Below, in pieces: positions 1 through 6,160 of a DNA stretch of 8,821 nucleotides. A model generated the notes under the pieces. It searched no databases, was not told the origin of the DNA, and worked only from the letters and a program-made list of their open reading frames with translations. Position numbers and translations under genes: made by a program. The DNA is taken from positions 1 through 8,821 of the forward strand of contig JAITKD010000016.1 in the NCBI GenBank assembly GCA_031278575.1, written 5' to 3'. Source of the DNA: Spirochaetaceae bacterium (GTDB taxonomy: Bacteria > Spirochaetota > Spirochaetia > Treponematales > Breznakiellaceae). Position 1 is the first letter of the stretch, and each line of letters starts with the position of its first letter.

Positions 1-219
1 GTCGGCTATTGTCAATTCCGGATAAAATTTTTGGGGGTCCCTTTTTCCCCAAGGGGGGGGGGTTTTTTATTTTACCCCCCCCCCCCCCCCCCCCCCCGCA
101 AGCGGGTTCTTGGGCCATACCCCGATCCAAAAGGCGGTACGGTATTCGGCCGGGATAATTTTGAGGTATTGCGGCCCCTTGTAAGGGCCGTGTTTTTTTT
201 TTATGATCCTTCCGTATGA
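1..219 (+). CDS. Possible 3' end of an unidentified upstream gene, reading through homopolymers
   Basis: This frame is open from the first base of the window to a TGA at 217-219. The TGA overlaps the ATG of the next gene as ATGA, an arrangement typical of translational coupling. The next gene has no convincing Shine-Dalgarno sequence of its own, which supports translation arriving from upstream. Against it, the frame crosses a G10 and a C23 run, giving a polyproline stretch in an otherwise unrecognisable peptide, and a one-base length error in either run would change the frame upstream. The part after the C run (about 98-219) is the more believable portion. I do not recognise the protein. It may equally be non-coding sequence that happens to lack stops. 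Confidence 0.25.
   Translation, partial: VGYCQFRIKFLGVPFSPRGGGFLFYPPPPPPPRKRVLGPYPDPKGGTVFGRDNFEVLRPLVRAVFFFYDPSV
53..97. repeat. G10 and C23 homopolymer tracts separated by 12 AT-rich bases
   Basis: Bases 53-62 are ten G and bases 75-97 are twenty-three C, separated by a T-rich spacer, so the two runs are complementary and could fold into a G:C hairpin. A T10 run follows at 193-202. Long G/C homopolymers are classic slippage sites and are known to vary in length in some spirochaetes (poly-G tracts at tpr genes of Treponema pallidum). They are also places where sequencing and assembly fail, so the exact lengths here are not reliable. Confidence 0.8.
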
Positions 220-1358
220 ATACCCCCCGGAAACGCCGTTACTTTGACTGGGCCGCCACCGCGCTGCCGGATATCCCCGTACCCAGGGATATCCCCTGGG
301 GGAACCCCTCGTCCCGGCATCTTGAGGGCCGGGAGGCCCGGGGCGCCCTGGAGGACGCCCGGAGCCGGTGCGCCGCTGCCCTGGGGGTAAAGGCCGAACA
401 CCTCTTTTTTACCTCCGGGGGAACCGAATCGAACGCCCTGGTCCTCTTTTCTACCCTGTTCCGAAGCCCGGGGGATATCCTGGCCTCCGCGGTGGAACAT
501 CCCTCGGTAAGCGAAAATTGCCGGGTCCTGGAACGGCTGGGGAAGCGGGTTTCCCCCATCGCCGTGGAAGGGGACGGCCGGGTGAGCCCCCGGACCCTTG
601 AGGCGGCCCTGAGAAAAAATCCCGGAGCCCGGTTGGCGGTGATCATGGGGGTTAACAATGAAACCGGGGCCGTCATGGACCTCCCCGGCCTGATAAGCCG
701 GATTCGGAACCGGGAGGGGTCGCCCGTCCACGTCCATTGCGATATGGTCCAGGCCGCGGGGAAGATCCCCCTGGACCTCACGGCCCTGGATGTGGATTCC
801 GCCTCATTGAGCGCCCATAAACTCGGGGGGCCCCGGGGCATCGGCCTCCTCTACTGCCGGAAAGACCTGGAGCCCCTCTATTCCGGGGGGGGGCAGGAGG
901 GGGGCAAGCGGCCGGGAACGGAAAACACCGCCGGCGCCCTGGCCCTGGCGGACTGTCTGGAAAAACGGCTTGACCCGGATACCCTGCGGGGGGAATACGA
1001 GGCCGCTTCCGGCCGGTGGAAAACCCTGATCCATGCCCTGCGGAACCTGGGCCGGTGTTCCCTCATCCCCCGGGACCGGGGGGAAGGGGATCCCCGGTTT
1101 TCCCCCTGGATTCTCCAGGCCGCTTTCGAAGACATTCCCGGGGAGGTGATGGTCCGGGTTCTGGATGACGCGGGGTTTGCGGTTTCCACGGGTTCCGCCT
1201 GTTCCTCGGCCTCGGAGAAACGGCCGATCCTCGCCGCCATGGGGGTGGACGAGCAAACCGCTTTCCGGGGTATCCGGATATCCCAGGGCTGGTCCACCGG
1301 TATCGGGGACGTAGCGGCCCTGGTCAACGCCATAGGAGAAATTCTCAAAACTTTGTAG
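216..1358 (+). CDS. Cysteine desulfurase (NifS/IscS family, NifZ-like partner of ThiI)
   Basis: This is a PLP enzyme that removes sulfur from L-cysteine as an enzyme-bound persulfide, releasing alanine. The class-V aminotransferase landmarks are present in order: YFDWAAT near residue 9, GNPSSRH at 29-35, TSGGTESN at 66-73, the ring-stacking His95, NNETGAV at 147-153, HCDMVQ at 174-179 (Asp176 and Gln179 contact PLP), the Schiff-base lysine in SAHK (Lys202), GGGQEGGKRPGTEN at 224-237, and the catalytic Cys329 in STGSACSS. Its 380 residues are normal for the family. thiI follows after 9 bases, the same order as B. subtilis nifZ-thiI, so the likely job is to feed persulfide sulfur to ThiI. The start at 216 lacks a clear ribosome site and overlaps an upstream stop (ATGA). 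A general Fe-S cluster role (IscS/NifS) cannot be excluded, and a role in maturing the nitrogenase-like proteins downstream is possible but unproven. Confidence 0.93.
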   Translation: MNTPRKRRYFDWAATALPDIPVPRDIPWGNPSSRHLEGREARGALEDARSRCAAALGVKAEHLFFTSGGTESNALVLFSTLFRSPGDILASAVEHPSVSENCRVLERLGKRVSPIAVEGDGRVSPRTLEAALRKNPGARLAVIMGVNNETGAVMDLPGLISRIRNREGSPVHVHCDMVQAAGKIPLDLTALDVDSASLSAHKLGGPRGIGLLYCRKDLEPLYSGGGQEGGKRPGTENTAGALALADCLEKRLDPDTLRGEYEAASGRWKTLIHALRNLGRCSLIPRDRGEGDPRFSPWILQAAFEDIPGEVMVRVLDDAGFAVSTGSACSSASEKRPILAAMGVDEQTAFRGIRISQGWSTGIGDVAALVNAIGEILKTL

Positions 1359-1367
1359 TATAGAGGG

Positions 1368-2600
1368 ATGATCACCTATCTTTTAAAATTGGGGGAACTC
1401 ACCCTCAAGGGGGGGAACCGCCGGGTTTTTGAACGGATCCTCCGGCGTAACCTGGAGGCCCTGATCCGGGGAACCGGGGCGCGGGTGGAAACCGCCAGCG
1501 GCCGCTTCTACCTCCACAGCCCCGAGGGTACGGAAAGCCGGGCCGAAGACGCCCTGGACCATTTGATGGGGATTAGCGGATGGGCGCAAACCCGGGTATG
1601 TGAAAAAACCGTCCCCGCGGTGATCCGCTCCTGTGTTGAGGAAGGGAAACGGCTCCTGGAGGGGGGGATTCAAACCTTCAAAATAGAGGCCCGCCGGACC
1701 GATAAAAGTTTTCCCCTGGATTCCTACGGCATTGCCCGGGAAGGGGGCGAGGCGGTGCTGGGGGCGGTTCCGGGCCTCCGGGTGGACGTCCGCCGGCCTC
1801 AGGGAATTATTGAGGTTGAGATCCGGGAAAAGGCCTATGTATACGGCTTTGGGCGGCGGGGGCAGCAGGGGCTTCCCGTGGGAAGCGCCGGCCGGGGCCT
1901 CCTCCTCCTCTCGGGGGGTATAGATTCCCCGGTGGCGGGGTACCTCCTGGCCTCCCGGGGGATGTTAATCGAGGCGGTTTATTTCCATGCCTACCCCTAC
2001 ACCTCGGAAGAAGCCCGGCTCAAGGTGGTAAAATTGGCGGAAATCGTGGGCCGGTACTCCCTGGGGATCCGGCTCCATACCTTGAATTTTACCCCGATCC
2101 AAAAACACATAAAAGCGGGGGCCCCTTTGGAATGGCATACGGTCCTGCTCAGGATGGCCATGATGGACGCCGCGGAAAAGCTGGCGGAAAATCGGCGCTG
2201 CGCGTGCCTTATCACCGGGGAAAGCCTGTCCCAGGTGGCAAGCCAAACCATAGAAAACATAGCCTGCACCGAAAGCCGGGTAAAACTCCCGGTGCTGCGG
2301 CCCCTCGTCGGCATGGATAAGGAAAAAATCATCCGGATCGCCGGGACCATCGGTACCTACAAAACCTCAATCCTCCCCTATGAGGACTGCTGCCTCCTTT
2401 TCAGCCCTCCCCACCCCATCATCCGGGGGAACCGGGAGGAAGCCCGCCGCCTCTACCAGGGGCTTAATCTGGAAGAATCCCTGGCAGAGGCCCTCCGGGG
2501 GGGGCATACGGAGGAATGTTCCTTTCCCCCGGGAAAAGAACGGCCGGAACGGGACGAGCCTCCGCGGAACGGAACGCAGGCGGAAGCGGTTGTGATTTAA
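1368..2600 (+). CDS. thiI: ThiI, tRNA 4-thiouridine synthase (form without rhodanese domain)
   Basis: ThiI adenylates uridine 8 of tRNA and inserts sulfur taken from a cysteine desulfurase; in some bacteria it also supplies sulfur for the thiazole of thiamine. The N-terminus (LLKLGELTLKGGNR, residues 5-18) is the usual ThiI opening, followed by a ferredoxin-like/THUMP region to about residue 165. The PP-loop ATPase motif SGGIDS lies at 182-187 and GESLSQVASQTIENI at 284-298 is a typical ThiI motif. The conserved DCC..F.P.HP segment at 340-350 carries Cys341 and Cys342, candidate sulfur carriers. At 410 residues it stops before the C-terminal rhodanese domain of E. coli ThiI, matching the short B. 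subtilis type that works with a dedicated desulfurase, here the gene just upstream. The last 30 or so residues are a charged, probably disordered tail. A GAGGG lies directly against the ATG, so initiation probably depends on translation of the upstream gene. Confidence 0.95.
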   Translation: MITYLLKLGELTLKGGNRRVFERILRRNLEALIRGTGARVETASGRFYLHSPEGTESRAEDALDHLMGISGWAQTRVCEKTVPAVIRSCVEEGKRLLEGGIQTFKIEARRTDKSFPLDSYGIAREGGEAVLGAVPGLRVDVRRPQGIIEVEIREKAYVYGFGRRGQQGLPVGSAGRGLLLLSGGIDSPVAGYLLASRGMLIEAVYFHAYPYTSEEARLKVVKLAEIVGRYSLGIRLHTLNFTPIQKHIKAGAPLEWHTVLLRMAMMDAAEKLAENRRCACLITGESLSQVASQTIENIACTESRVKLPVLRPLVGMDKEKIIRIAGTIGTYKTSILPYEDCCLLFSPPHPIIRGNREEARRLYQGLNLEESLAEALRGGHTEECSFPPGKERPERDEPPRNGTQAEAVVI

Positions 2601-2604
2601 GGGC

Positions 2605-2635
2605 GCGGTTTCAAAACGCGGGATTTTGAAACCGC
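2605..2635. terminator. Perfect 12-bp inverted repeat just after thiI, possible terminator
   Basis: GCGGTTTCAAAA (2605-2616) and TTTTGAAACCGC (2624-2635) are exact reverse complements around a 7-base loop, four bases after the thiI stop. The position suits a transcript-end hairpin, but the sequence after it is TTCATCTTCATCAT rather than a clean T run, so intrinsic termination may be weak or the repeat may protect the 3' end. Confidence 0.5.
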
Positions 2636-2651
2636 TTCATCTTCATCATAG

Positions 2652-2679
2652 CGGTTTTTCCGAAACCGGCCGTATTTTT
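2652..2679 (+). terminator. Second short hairpin followed by T5, possible terminator
   Basis: CGGTTT (2652-2657) and AAACCG (2663-2668) flank a 5-base loop, and TTTTT follows at 2675-2679. The stem shares its core with the larger repeat just upstream, and arms of the two repeats can pair with each other. It could finish termination of the desulfurase-thiI unit. The stem is only 6 bp. Confidence 0.35.
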
Positions 2680-2721
2680 GGAAATATTTCATATAAAAAC
2701 CATAGAATTTTTAGGAAATAT
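2675..2721. promoter_or_regulatory. Direct repeat and palindrome upstream of the operon promoter, candidate operator
   Basis: TTTTTGGAAATAT at 2675-2687 recurs as TTTTTAGGAAATAT at 2708-2721, with the GGAAATAT cores 34 bases apart, about three helical turns. The first copy extends into the perfect palindrome GAAATATTTC (2681-2690); the second ends just before the -35 box. Paired sites on one DNA face directly upstream of a promoter are where an activator would bind. The region is AT-rich, so chance similarity is possible. Confidence 0.35.
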
Positions 2722-2722
2722 C

Positions 2723-2751
2723 TTGACAATATTTTTTATATTCAATATGAT
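2723..2751 (+). promoter_or_regulatory. Sigma-70 promoter of the nitrogenase-like operon
   Basis: A perfect -35 TTGACA (2723-2728) and a near-consensus -10 TATGAT (2746-2751) are separated by the optimal 17 bases, in an AT-rich gap. Transcription would start near 2758, leaving a leader of about 80 bases before the NifH-like gene. No -24/-12 sigma-54 site, as used by classical nif promoters, is seen here. Confidence 0.8.
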
Positions 2752-2768
2752 TCTAAAAACATATTAAA

Positions 2769-2796
2769 TACCTATGAATAATATATAAAATAGGTA
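2769..2796. promoter_or_regulatory. Inverted repeat in the leader, possible operator or mRNA hairpin
   Basis: TACCTAT (2769-2775) and ATAGGTA (2790-2796) are exact reverse complements around a 14-base AT-rich centre. They lie about 11 to 38 bases downstream of the predicted transcription start. This could be a repressor site blocking promoter escape or a weak leader stem-loop. The arms are only 7 bp. Confidence 0.35.
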
Positions 2797-2825
2797 ATGA
2801 AGAGACGGATTAAATTTTAAGGAAA

Positions 2826-2832
2826 AGGGGAG
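2826..2832 (+). promoter_or_regulatory. Ribosome binding site that selects the TTG start of the NifH-like gene
   Basis: AGGGGAG at 2826-2832 is 7 bases before the TTG at 2840 but only 1 base before the TTG at 2834. Normal spacing favours 2840, giving [15 protein letters not shown], an N-terminus of usual NifH length. The 293-residue reading from 2834 would add two residues. Confidence 0.7.
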
Positions 2833-2839
2833 CTTGGTT

Positions 2840-3715
2840 TTGGCGAAAGCGATTAAACAGATTGCGATTTATGGAAAGGGCGGAATCGGAAAATCAACGA
2901 CCACCTCAAATTTGAGCGCGGCGTTATCCGAATTGGGCTTGAAGGTCATGCAGTTCGGCTGTGATCCTAAAAGTGATTCCACCAATACCCTGCGGGGCGG
3001 GAAATACATCCCCACGGTTCTGGACACCCTCCGGGAAAAAACCGTGGTCAAGGCCCACGAGGTTATTTTTCCGGGGTTTAACGGCATTTATTGTGTAGAA
3101 GCCGGAGGACCTGCCCCGGGGGTGGGCTGCGCGGGACGGGGAATCATCACCGCGGTGGAACTCTTCAAACATCAGAAGATCTTTGAAGAACTGGAACTGG
3201 ACGTGGTTATTTATGACGTTCTGGGGGATGTGGTATGCGGCGGGTTTGCCGTTCCTATCCGGGAGGGGATAGCGGAACATGTTTTTACCGTATCCTCTTC
3301 GGACTTTATGTCTATCTATGCCTCGAATAACCTTTTTAAGGGGATAAGCAAGTACTCCAATTCCGGGGGCGCCCTTTTGGGCGGGGTAATCGCCAATTCC
3401 ATGGGAACCCCCTATTCCCGGGAGATCATCGACGATTTTGTGGCAAAAACCCATACCCAGGTAATGGAGTATATTCCTCGGTCCATTACCGTAACTCAAA
3501 GTGAACTCCAGGGGAAGACCACCATCGAAGCGGCGCCGCTTTCCCTTCAGGCGGGGATCTACCGATCCCTGGCGGCAAAAATTGTGGAACATTCGGTATC
3601 CAAAACCCCTACGCCCATGGAAGTTACGGAATTGCGGGAATGGGCCGGCAGGTGGGGGGATTATTTGCTTGAGGTTGAACAGGGCAAGGTTACTTCCCAG
3701 GGCGCGGCAATTTAA
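2840..3715 (+). CDS. NifH-like Fe protein (ATP-driven reductase component, nitrogenase superfamily)
   Basis: This is a homodimeric cytoplasmic ATPase that would bridge one [4Fe-4S] cluster and pass electrons to a NifD/NifK-type partner. The 291-residue product has the P-loop GKGGIGKS at 12-19, the switch-I region GCDPKSDST at 40-48, cluster ligand Cys97 in GVGCAGRG (with Arg100, the ADP-ribosylation position of NifH), and the switch-II region [11 protein letters not shown] at 126-136 with the second ligand Cys133. It departs from true NifH after switch I ([16 protein letters not shown]) and has GGPAPGVG where NifH has GGPEPGVG, pointing to the divergent nitrogenase-like groups that include methylthio-alkane reductase. 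It heads an operon with a strong promoter 90 to 115 bases upstream and uses a TTG start. Its partners are the NifK- and NifD-like genes downstream. BchL (chlorophyll synthesis) and CfbC (F430 synthesis) are other family members, but nothing nearby suggests those pathways. Confidence 0.92.
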   Translation: MAKAIKQIAIYGKGGIGKSTTTSNLSAALSELGLKVMQFGCDPKSDSTNTLRGGKYIPTVLDTLREKTVVKAHEVIFPGFNGIYCVEAGGPAPGVGCAGRGIITAVELFKHQKIFEELELDVVIYDVLGDVVCGGFAVPIREGIAEHVFTVSSSDFMSIYASNNLFKGISKYSNSGGALLGGVIANSMGTPYSREIIDDFVAKTHTQVMEYIPRSITVTQSELQGKTTIEAAPLSLQAGIYRSLAAKIVEHSVSKTPTPMEVTELREWAGRWGDYLLEVEQGKVTSQGAAI

Positions 3716-3728
3716 TGGAAATAAAATC

Positions 3729-3735
3729 AGGAGGG
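3729..3735 (+). promoter_or_regulatory. Ribosome binding site supporting the GTG start of cysK
   Basis: AGGAGGG at 3729-3735 sits 7 bases before the GTG at 3743. No ATG in this frame lies nearby, so the GTG start is well supported. Confidence 0.75.
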
Positions 3736-3742
3736 TACTTAG

Positions 3743-4684
3743 GTGGCTAAGATTGCAGATAGTCTGACGGATTTGATTGGGAAGACGCCGCTGTTACGGC
3801 TCAATAAATACGGGGAAGATAAAAAATTAGCGGGGGAACTTATCGCCAAACTAGAATATTTTAACCCCTTGGGCAGCGTCAAGGACCGGATCGCCTTTGC
3901 CATGATCACCGACGGGGAACAACGGGGGCTTATCAATAAGGATACCACTATTATTGAGCCCACCAGCGGTAATACCGGTATCGGTCTTGCCTTTGTAGCG
4001 GCGGCCAGGGGGTACAAAATTGTTCTTACCATGCCGGAAACCATGAGCATGGAACGAAGACGGCTCCTGCGGGCATTGGGGGCAGAGTTGGTATTAACTC
4101 CGGGGGCCCTGGGTATGAAAGGGGCCATCAGGAAGGCGGAGGAACTCAACGCTCAAATTGATAATTCTTTTATCCCCCAGCAGTTTGACAATCCCGCCAA
4201 TCCGGCGATACACCGGGAAACTACCGCCACGGAGATCCTGGAGGATACTGATGGTAAGGTTGACGTGTTTGTAGCCGGGGTCGGAACCGGGGGGACCGTT
4301 ACCGGTGTGGGGGAAGTTTTAAAACAGACCAATCCGGCGATTAAAATTGTCGCTGTTGAACCCTATGATTCTTCGGTTCTTTCCGGTGAAGCGCCAAGCC
4401 CCCACACTATTCAGGGTATTGGAGCCGGTTTTGTACCCAATGTATTTAACCGGAATACGGTGGATGAGATATTCCGGGTTAAAAACAACGAGGCCTTTGA
4501 GACCTCCCAGGAGGTGGCCCGGAAGGAAGGGCTGCTGGTGGGGATCTCATCGGGGGCGGCCCTTTTTGCCGCGACCCATATTGCCAAACGATTGGAAAAC
4601 GGGGGAAAGACGGTGGTGGTACTGCTCCCCGATACGGGTGAAAGGTATTTATCAACGCCTCTGTTTTCAGGGGATACGGTCTGA
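3743..4684 (+). CDS. cysK: Cysteine synthase (O-acetylserine sulfhydrylase, CysK type)
   Basis: This enzyme makes L-cysteine from O-acetyl-L-serine and sulfide using PLP. The 313 residues are full length for CysK. Visible landmarks are [12 protein letters not shown] (10-21), the Schiff-base Lys47 in NPLGSVKDR, the substrate loop TSGNTG (74-79), the PLP-phosphate loop GTGGT (181-185), GISSGAA (267-273) and the closing [10 protein letters not shown] (296-305), which is typical of O-acetylserine rather than cystathionine enzymes. It starts with GTG, 27 bases after the NifH-like gene, and the NifK-like gene begins 28 bases after its stop, so it is embedded in the nitrogenase-like operon. That placement suggests (inference) that sulfide is a product of the reductase, or that extra cysteine is needed to build the complex's Fe-S clusters. 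CysM or a thiol-using homologue is less likely given the motifs. Confidence 0.94.
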   Translation: MAKIADSLTDLIGKTPLLRLNKYGEDKKLAGELIAKLEYFNPLGSVKDRIAFAMITDGEQRGLINKDTTIIEPTSGNTGIGLAFVAAARGYKIVLTMPETMSMERRRLLRALGAELVLTPGALGMKGAIRKAEELNAQIDNSFIPQQFDNPANPAIHRETTATEILEDTDGKVDVFVAGVGTGGTVTGVGEVLKQTNPAIKIVAVEPYDSSVLSGEAPSPHTIQGIGAGFVPNVFNRNTVDEIFRVKNNEAFETSQEVARKEGLLVGISSGAALFAATHIAKRLENGGKTVVVLLPDTGERYLSTPLFSGDTV

Positions 4685-4699
4685 TTTCAGACCAACCAT

Positions 4700-4705
4700 A
4701 AGGAG
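4700..4705 (+). promoter_or_regulatory. Ribosome binding site that fixes the start of the NifK-like gene
   Basis: AAGGAG at 4700-4705 lies 7 bases before the ATG at 4713. The same frame stays open upstream to 4347, but that part lies inside cysK and has no family similarity, so 4713 is the true start. Confidence 0.8.
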
Positions 4706-4712
4706 CGTATAT

Positions 4713-6044
4713 ATGGCACATGTGGAAAGGCCCAGATTTTCCTGTATGTTGGGGGGTGTTTTGGCTACCCTGAGCGCTTTACCCAAAACCATTCCGATTA
4801 TACACGGCGCCCAGGGCTGCGCCGGTACTTTGGCCGGGGCAATGTCATTAGGCGGTTATTTCGGCGGCGGGTATTGCGGCGACGCGGCCCCTAGTTCCAA
4901 CGTGGGGGAACCGGAGATCATCTTCGGCGGTTCCGCTAAACTAAAGGAGGAAATAAAAAACACCTTCGAAATAATGGAAGGGGACCTTTTTGTCCTTACC
5001 ACCACTTGCATGACCGACATTATCGGTGACGATGTAAAGGGGGTGTTAAACGAAATTGAAGAACGGGAAAAACCGCTTCTTTTTATTGATTCCGGGGGGT
5101 TTAAGGGCAATTCCTACTACGGATATTCAAAAATGATGGAAGAACTTTTTCATCAATATATCCCAAAGTCAAAAACCAAGCGAAAAAATCTGGTCAACCT
5201 GTTAGGGTTGGTTCCCGCCTATGATCCCTACTTCCGGGGGGATCTTGAAGAAATCCGAAGGATTTTGAGTCTGATCGGCGTGGAAGCCAACACCTTTTTT
5301 ACCAACGACCAAACCCAAAAAAACATCCTCAGCGCCGGTGAAGCAGCACTGAACATCGTGTTTTCCCGGTTATACGGTGTTGAAGCGGCGCGGACAGCCG
5401 AGGACAGCCACGGAATTGATTGCCTGGTAACGGACCTGCCCATTGGGAACCGGGCTACCGTTGAATTTGTCCGGCAGGTTGCGGAAATCTTGGGAATAGA
5501 TAATGTCAAAGTAGACCGGGTCTTACACCAGGAAACGGAAAATTTCTATAAATATATAGACCGGGTAACCAACCTTATCGCTGATTTTGATTTTCAGAAT
5601 TACGTGGTGGTGATAGCCAATGCCACCGAAGCCTTACCTTACGCAAAATATCTGGATAATGAAATCGGCTGGATTCCGGGGTATATATTTGTTACCGACG
5701 ATCTTGCGGAGGAACAAAAGCAGGTTATCAAAGATGCCTTTGAGCGGATAGAATTTTCTAAAAAACCGGAACTTGTTTTTGAGACCGATACCTATAGGAT
5801 CCAGCAATATATCGAACAAAACAATCCGCAGTTTAAATCTGACCCCTATTACGAAACCTTTGCCCCGGCCTTTGTTTTAGGCAGTACCATAGATAGGAAA
5901 CTGGCGGATACCCTGAACGGTCCGTTTTTGTCGGTAAGTTTTCCGGTCATCAACCGGATCATCCTTTCCAAGGGATACGCCGGCTTTAAGGGGGGACTGA
6001 GCCTCCTGGAAGATCTCATCAGCGCTCAAATTACCGGGAGATAA
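4713..6044 (+). CDS. NifK-like nitrogenase component-1 beta-type subunit
   Basis: This would be one half of the catalytic partner of the NifH-like protein. P-cluster-type cysteines are visible: Cys11 in SCMLGG (NifK Cys70), Cys36 in HGAQGCAG (Cys95) and Cys99 in TTTCMTDIIGDD (Cys153). Cys55 and FGGSAKLKE (71-79) align with the next NifK block. GFKGNSYYGYSKM (129-141) matches the loop around NifK Ser188, with Asn133-Ser134 at that point. The C-terminal SFPVINRIILSKGYAGFKGG (409-428) matches the NifK ending. At 443 residues it lacks the long N-terminal extension (about 60 residues) and C-terminal tail of Azotobacter NifK, so it looks like a minimal beta subunit. It precedes rather than follows the NifD-like gene. 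NifN and BchB share the fold, but the TTCM..IIGDD block and the NifD-like neighbour favour a structural beta subunit. Confidence 0.88.
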   Translation: MAHVERPRFSCMLGGVLATLSALPKTIPIIHGAQGCAGTLAGAMSLGGYFGGGYCGDAAPSSNVGEPEIIFGGSAKLKEEIKNTFEIMEGDLFVLTTTCMTDIIGDDVKGVLNEIEEREKPLLFIDSGGFKGNSYYGYSKMMEELFHQYIPKSKTKRKNLVNLLGLVPAYDPYFRGDLEEIRRILSLIGVEANTFFTNDQTQKNILSAGEAALNIVFSRLYGVEAARTAEDSHGIDCLVTDLPIGNRATVEFVRQVAEILGIDNVKVDRVLHQETENFYKYIDRVTNLIADFDFQNYVVVIANATEALPYAKYLDNEIGWIPGYIFVTDDLAEEQKQVIKDAFERIEFSKKPELVFETDTYRIQQYIEQNNPQFKSDPYYETFAPAFVLGSTIDRKLADTLNGPFLSVSFPVINRIILSKGYAGFKGGLSLLEDLISAQITGR

Positions 6045-6051
6045 AATAAAG

Positions 6052-6131
6052 AATTCCCGGAGCAAGGTTCCGGGGATTAAACCAAAAAGGGCGATGCCCT
6101 GATAAAAAACACGGAAACCATGTGATGGTTT
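6052..6131 (+). promoter_or_regulatory. Three consecutive hairpins between the NifK- and NifD-like genes
   Basis: The 116-base gap between the two subunit genes holds three stem-loops in a row. The first is a 10-bp stem (6052-6061 with 6069-6078, one G-T pair) with a 7-base loop. The second is AGGGC-GAT-GCCCT at 6088-6100. The third is AAACCAT-GTG-ATGGTTT at 6115-6131. None is followed by a proper T run. A very strong ribosome site, AAAGGAGG (6144-6151), follows. Likely roles are setting the subunit ratio, mRNA processing or stability, or ligand-responsive control; it matches no riboswitch class I can recall. Confidence 0.5.
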
Positions 6132-6160
6132 TATAAGTCTTGTAAAGGAGGTAAGGGAAA

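Noticed and set aside
201..841. Long minus-strand open frames opposite the desulfurase
   Set aside because: They are shadows caused by the high GC content of the desulfurase gene, with low-complexity Gly/Pro/Arg-rich translations and no motifs.
4347..4712. Upstream extension of the NifK-like reading frame
   Set aside because: It overlaps the out-of-frame end of cysK, encodes no family-like sequence, and a good ribosome site marks the ATG at 4713.
6045..6160. Known riboswitch (SAM, c-di-GMP, THF or molybdenum-cofactor type) in the K-D gap
   Set aside because: Several hairpins exist, but the conserved cores of these classes as I remember them do not match; a covariance search would be needed to claim one.
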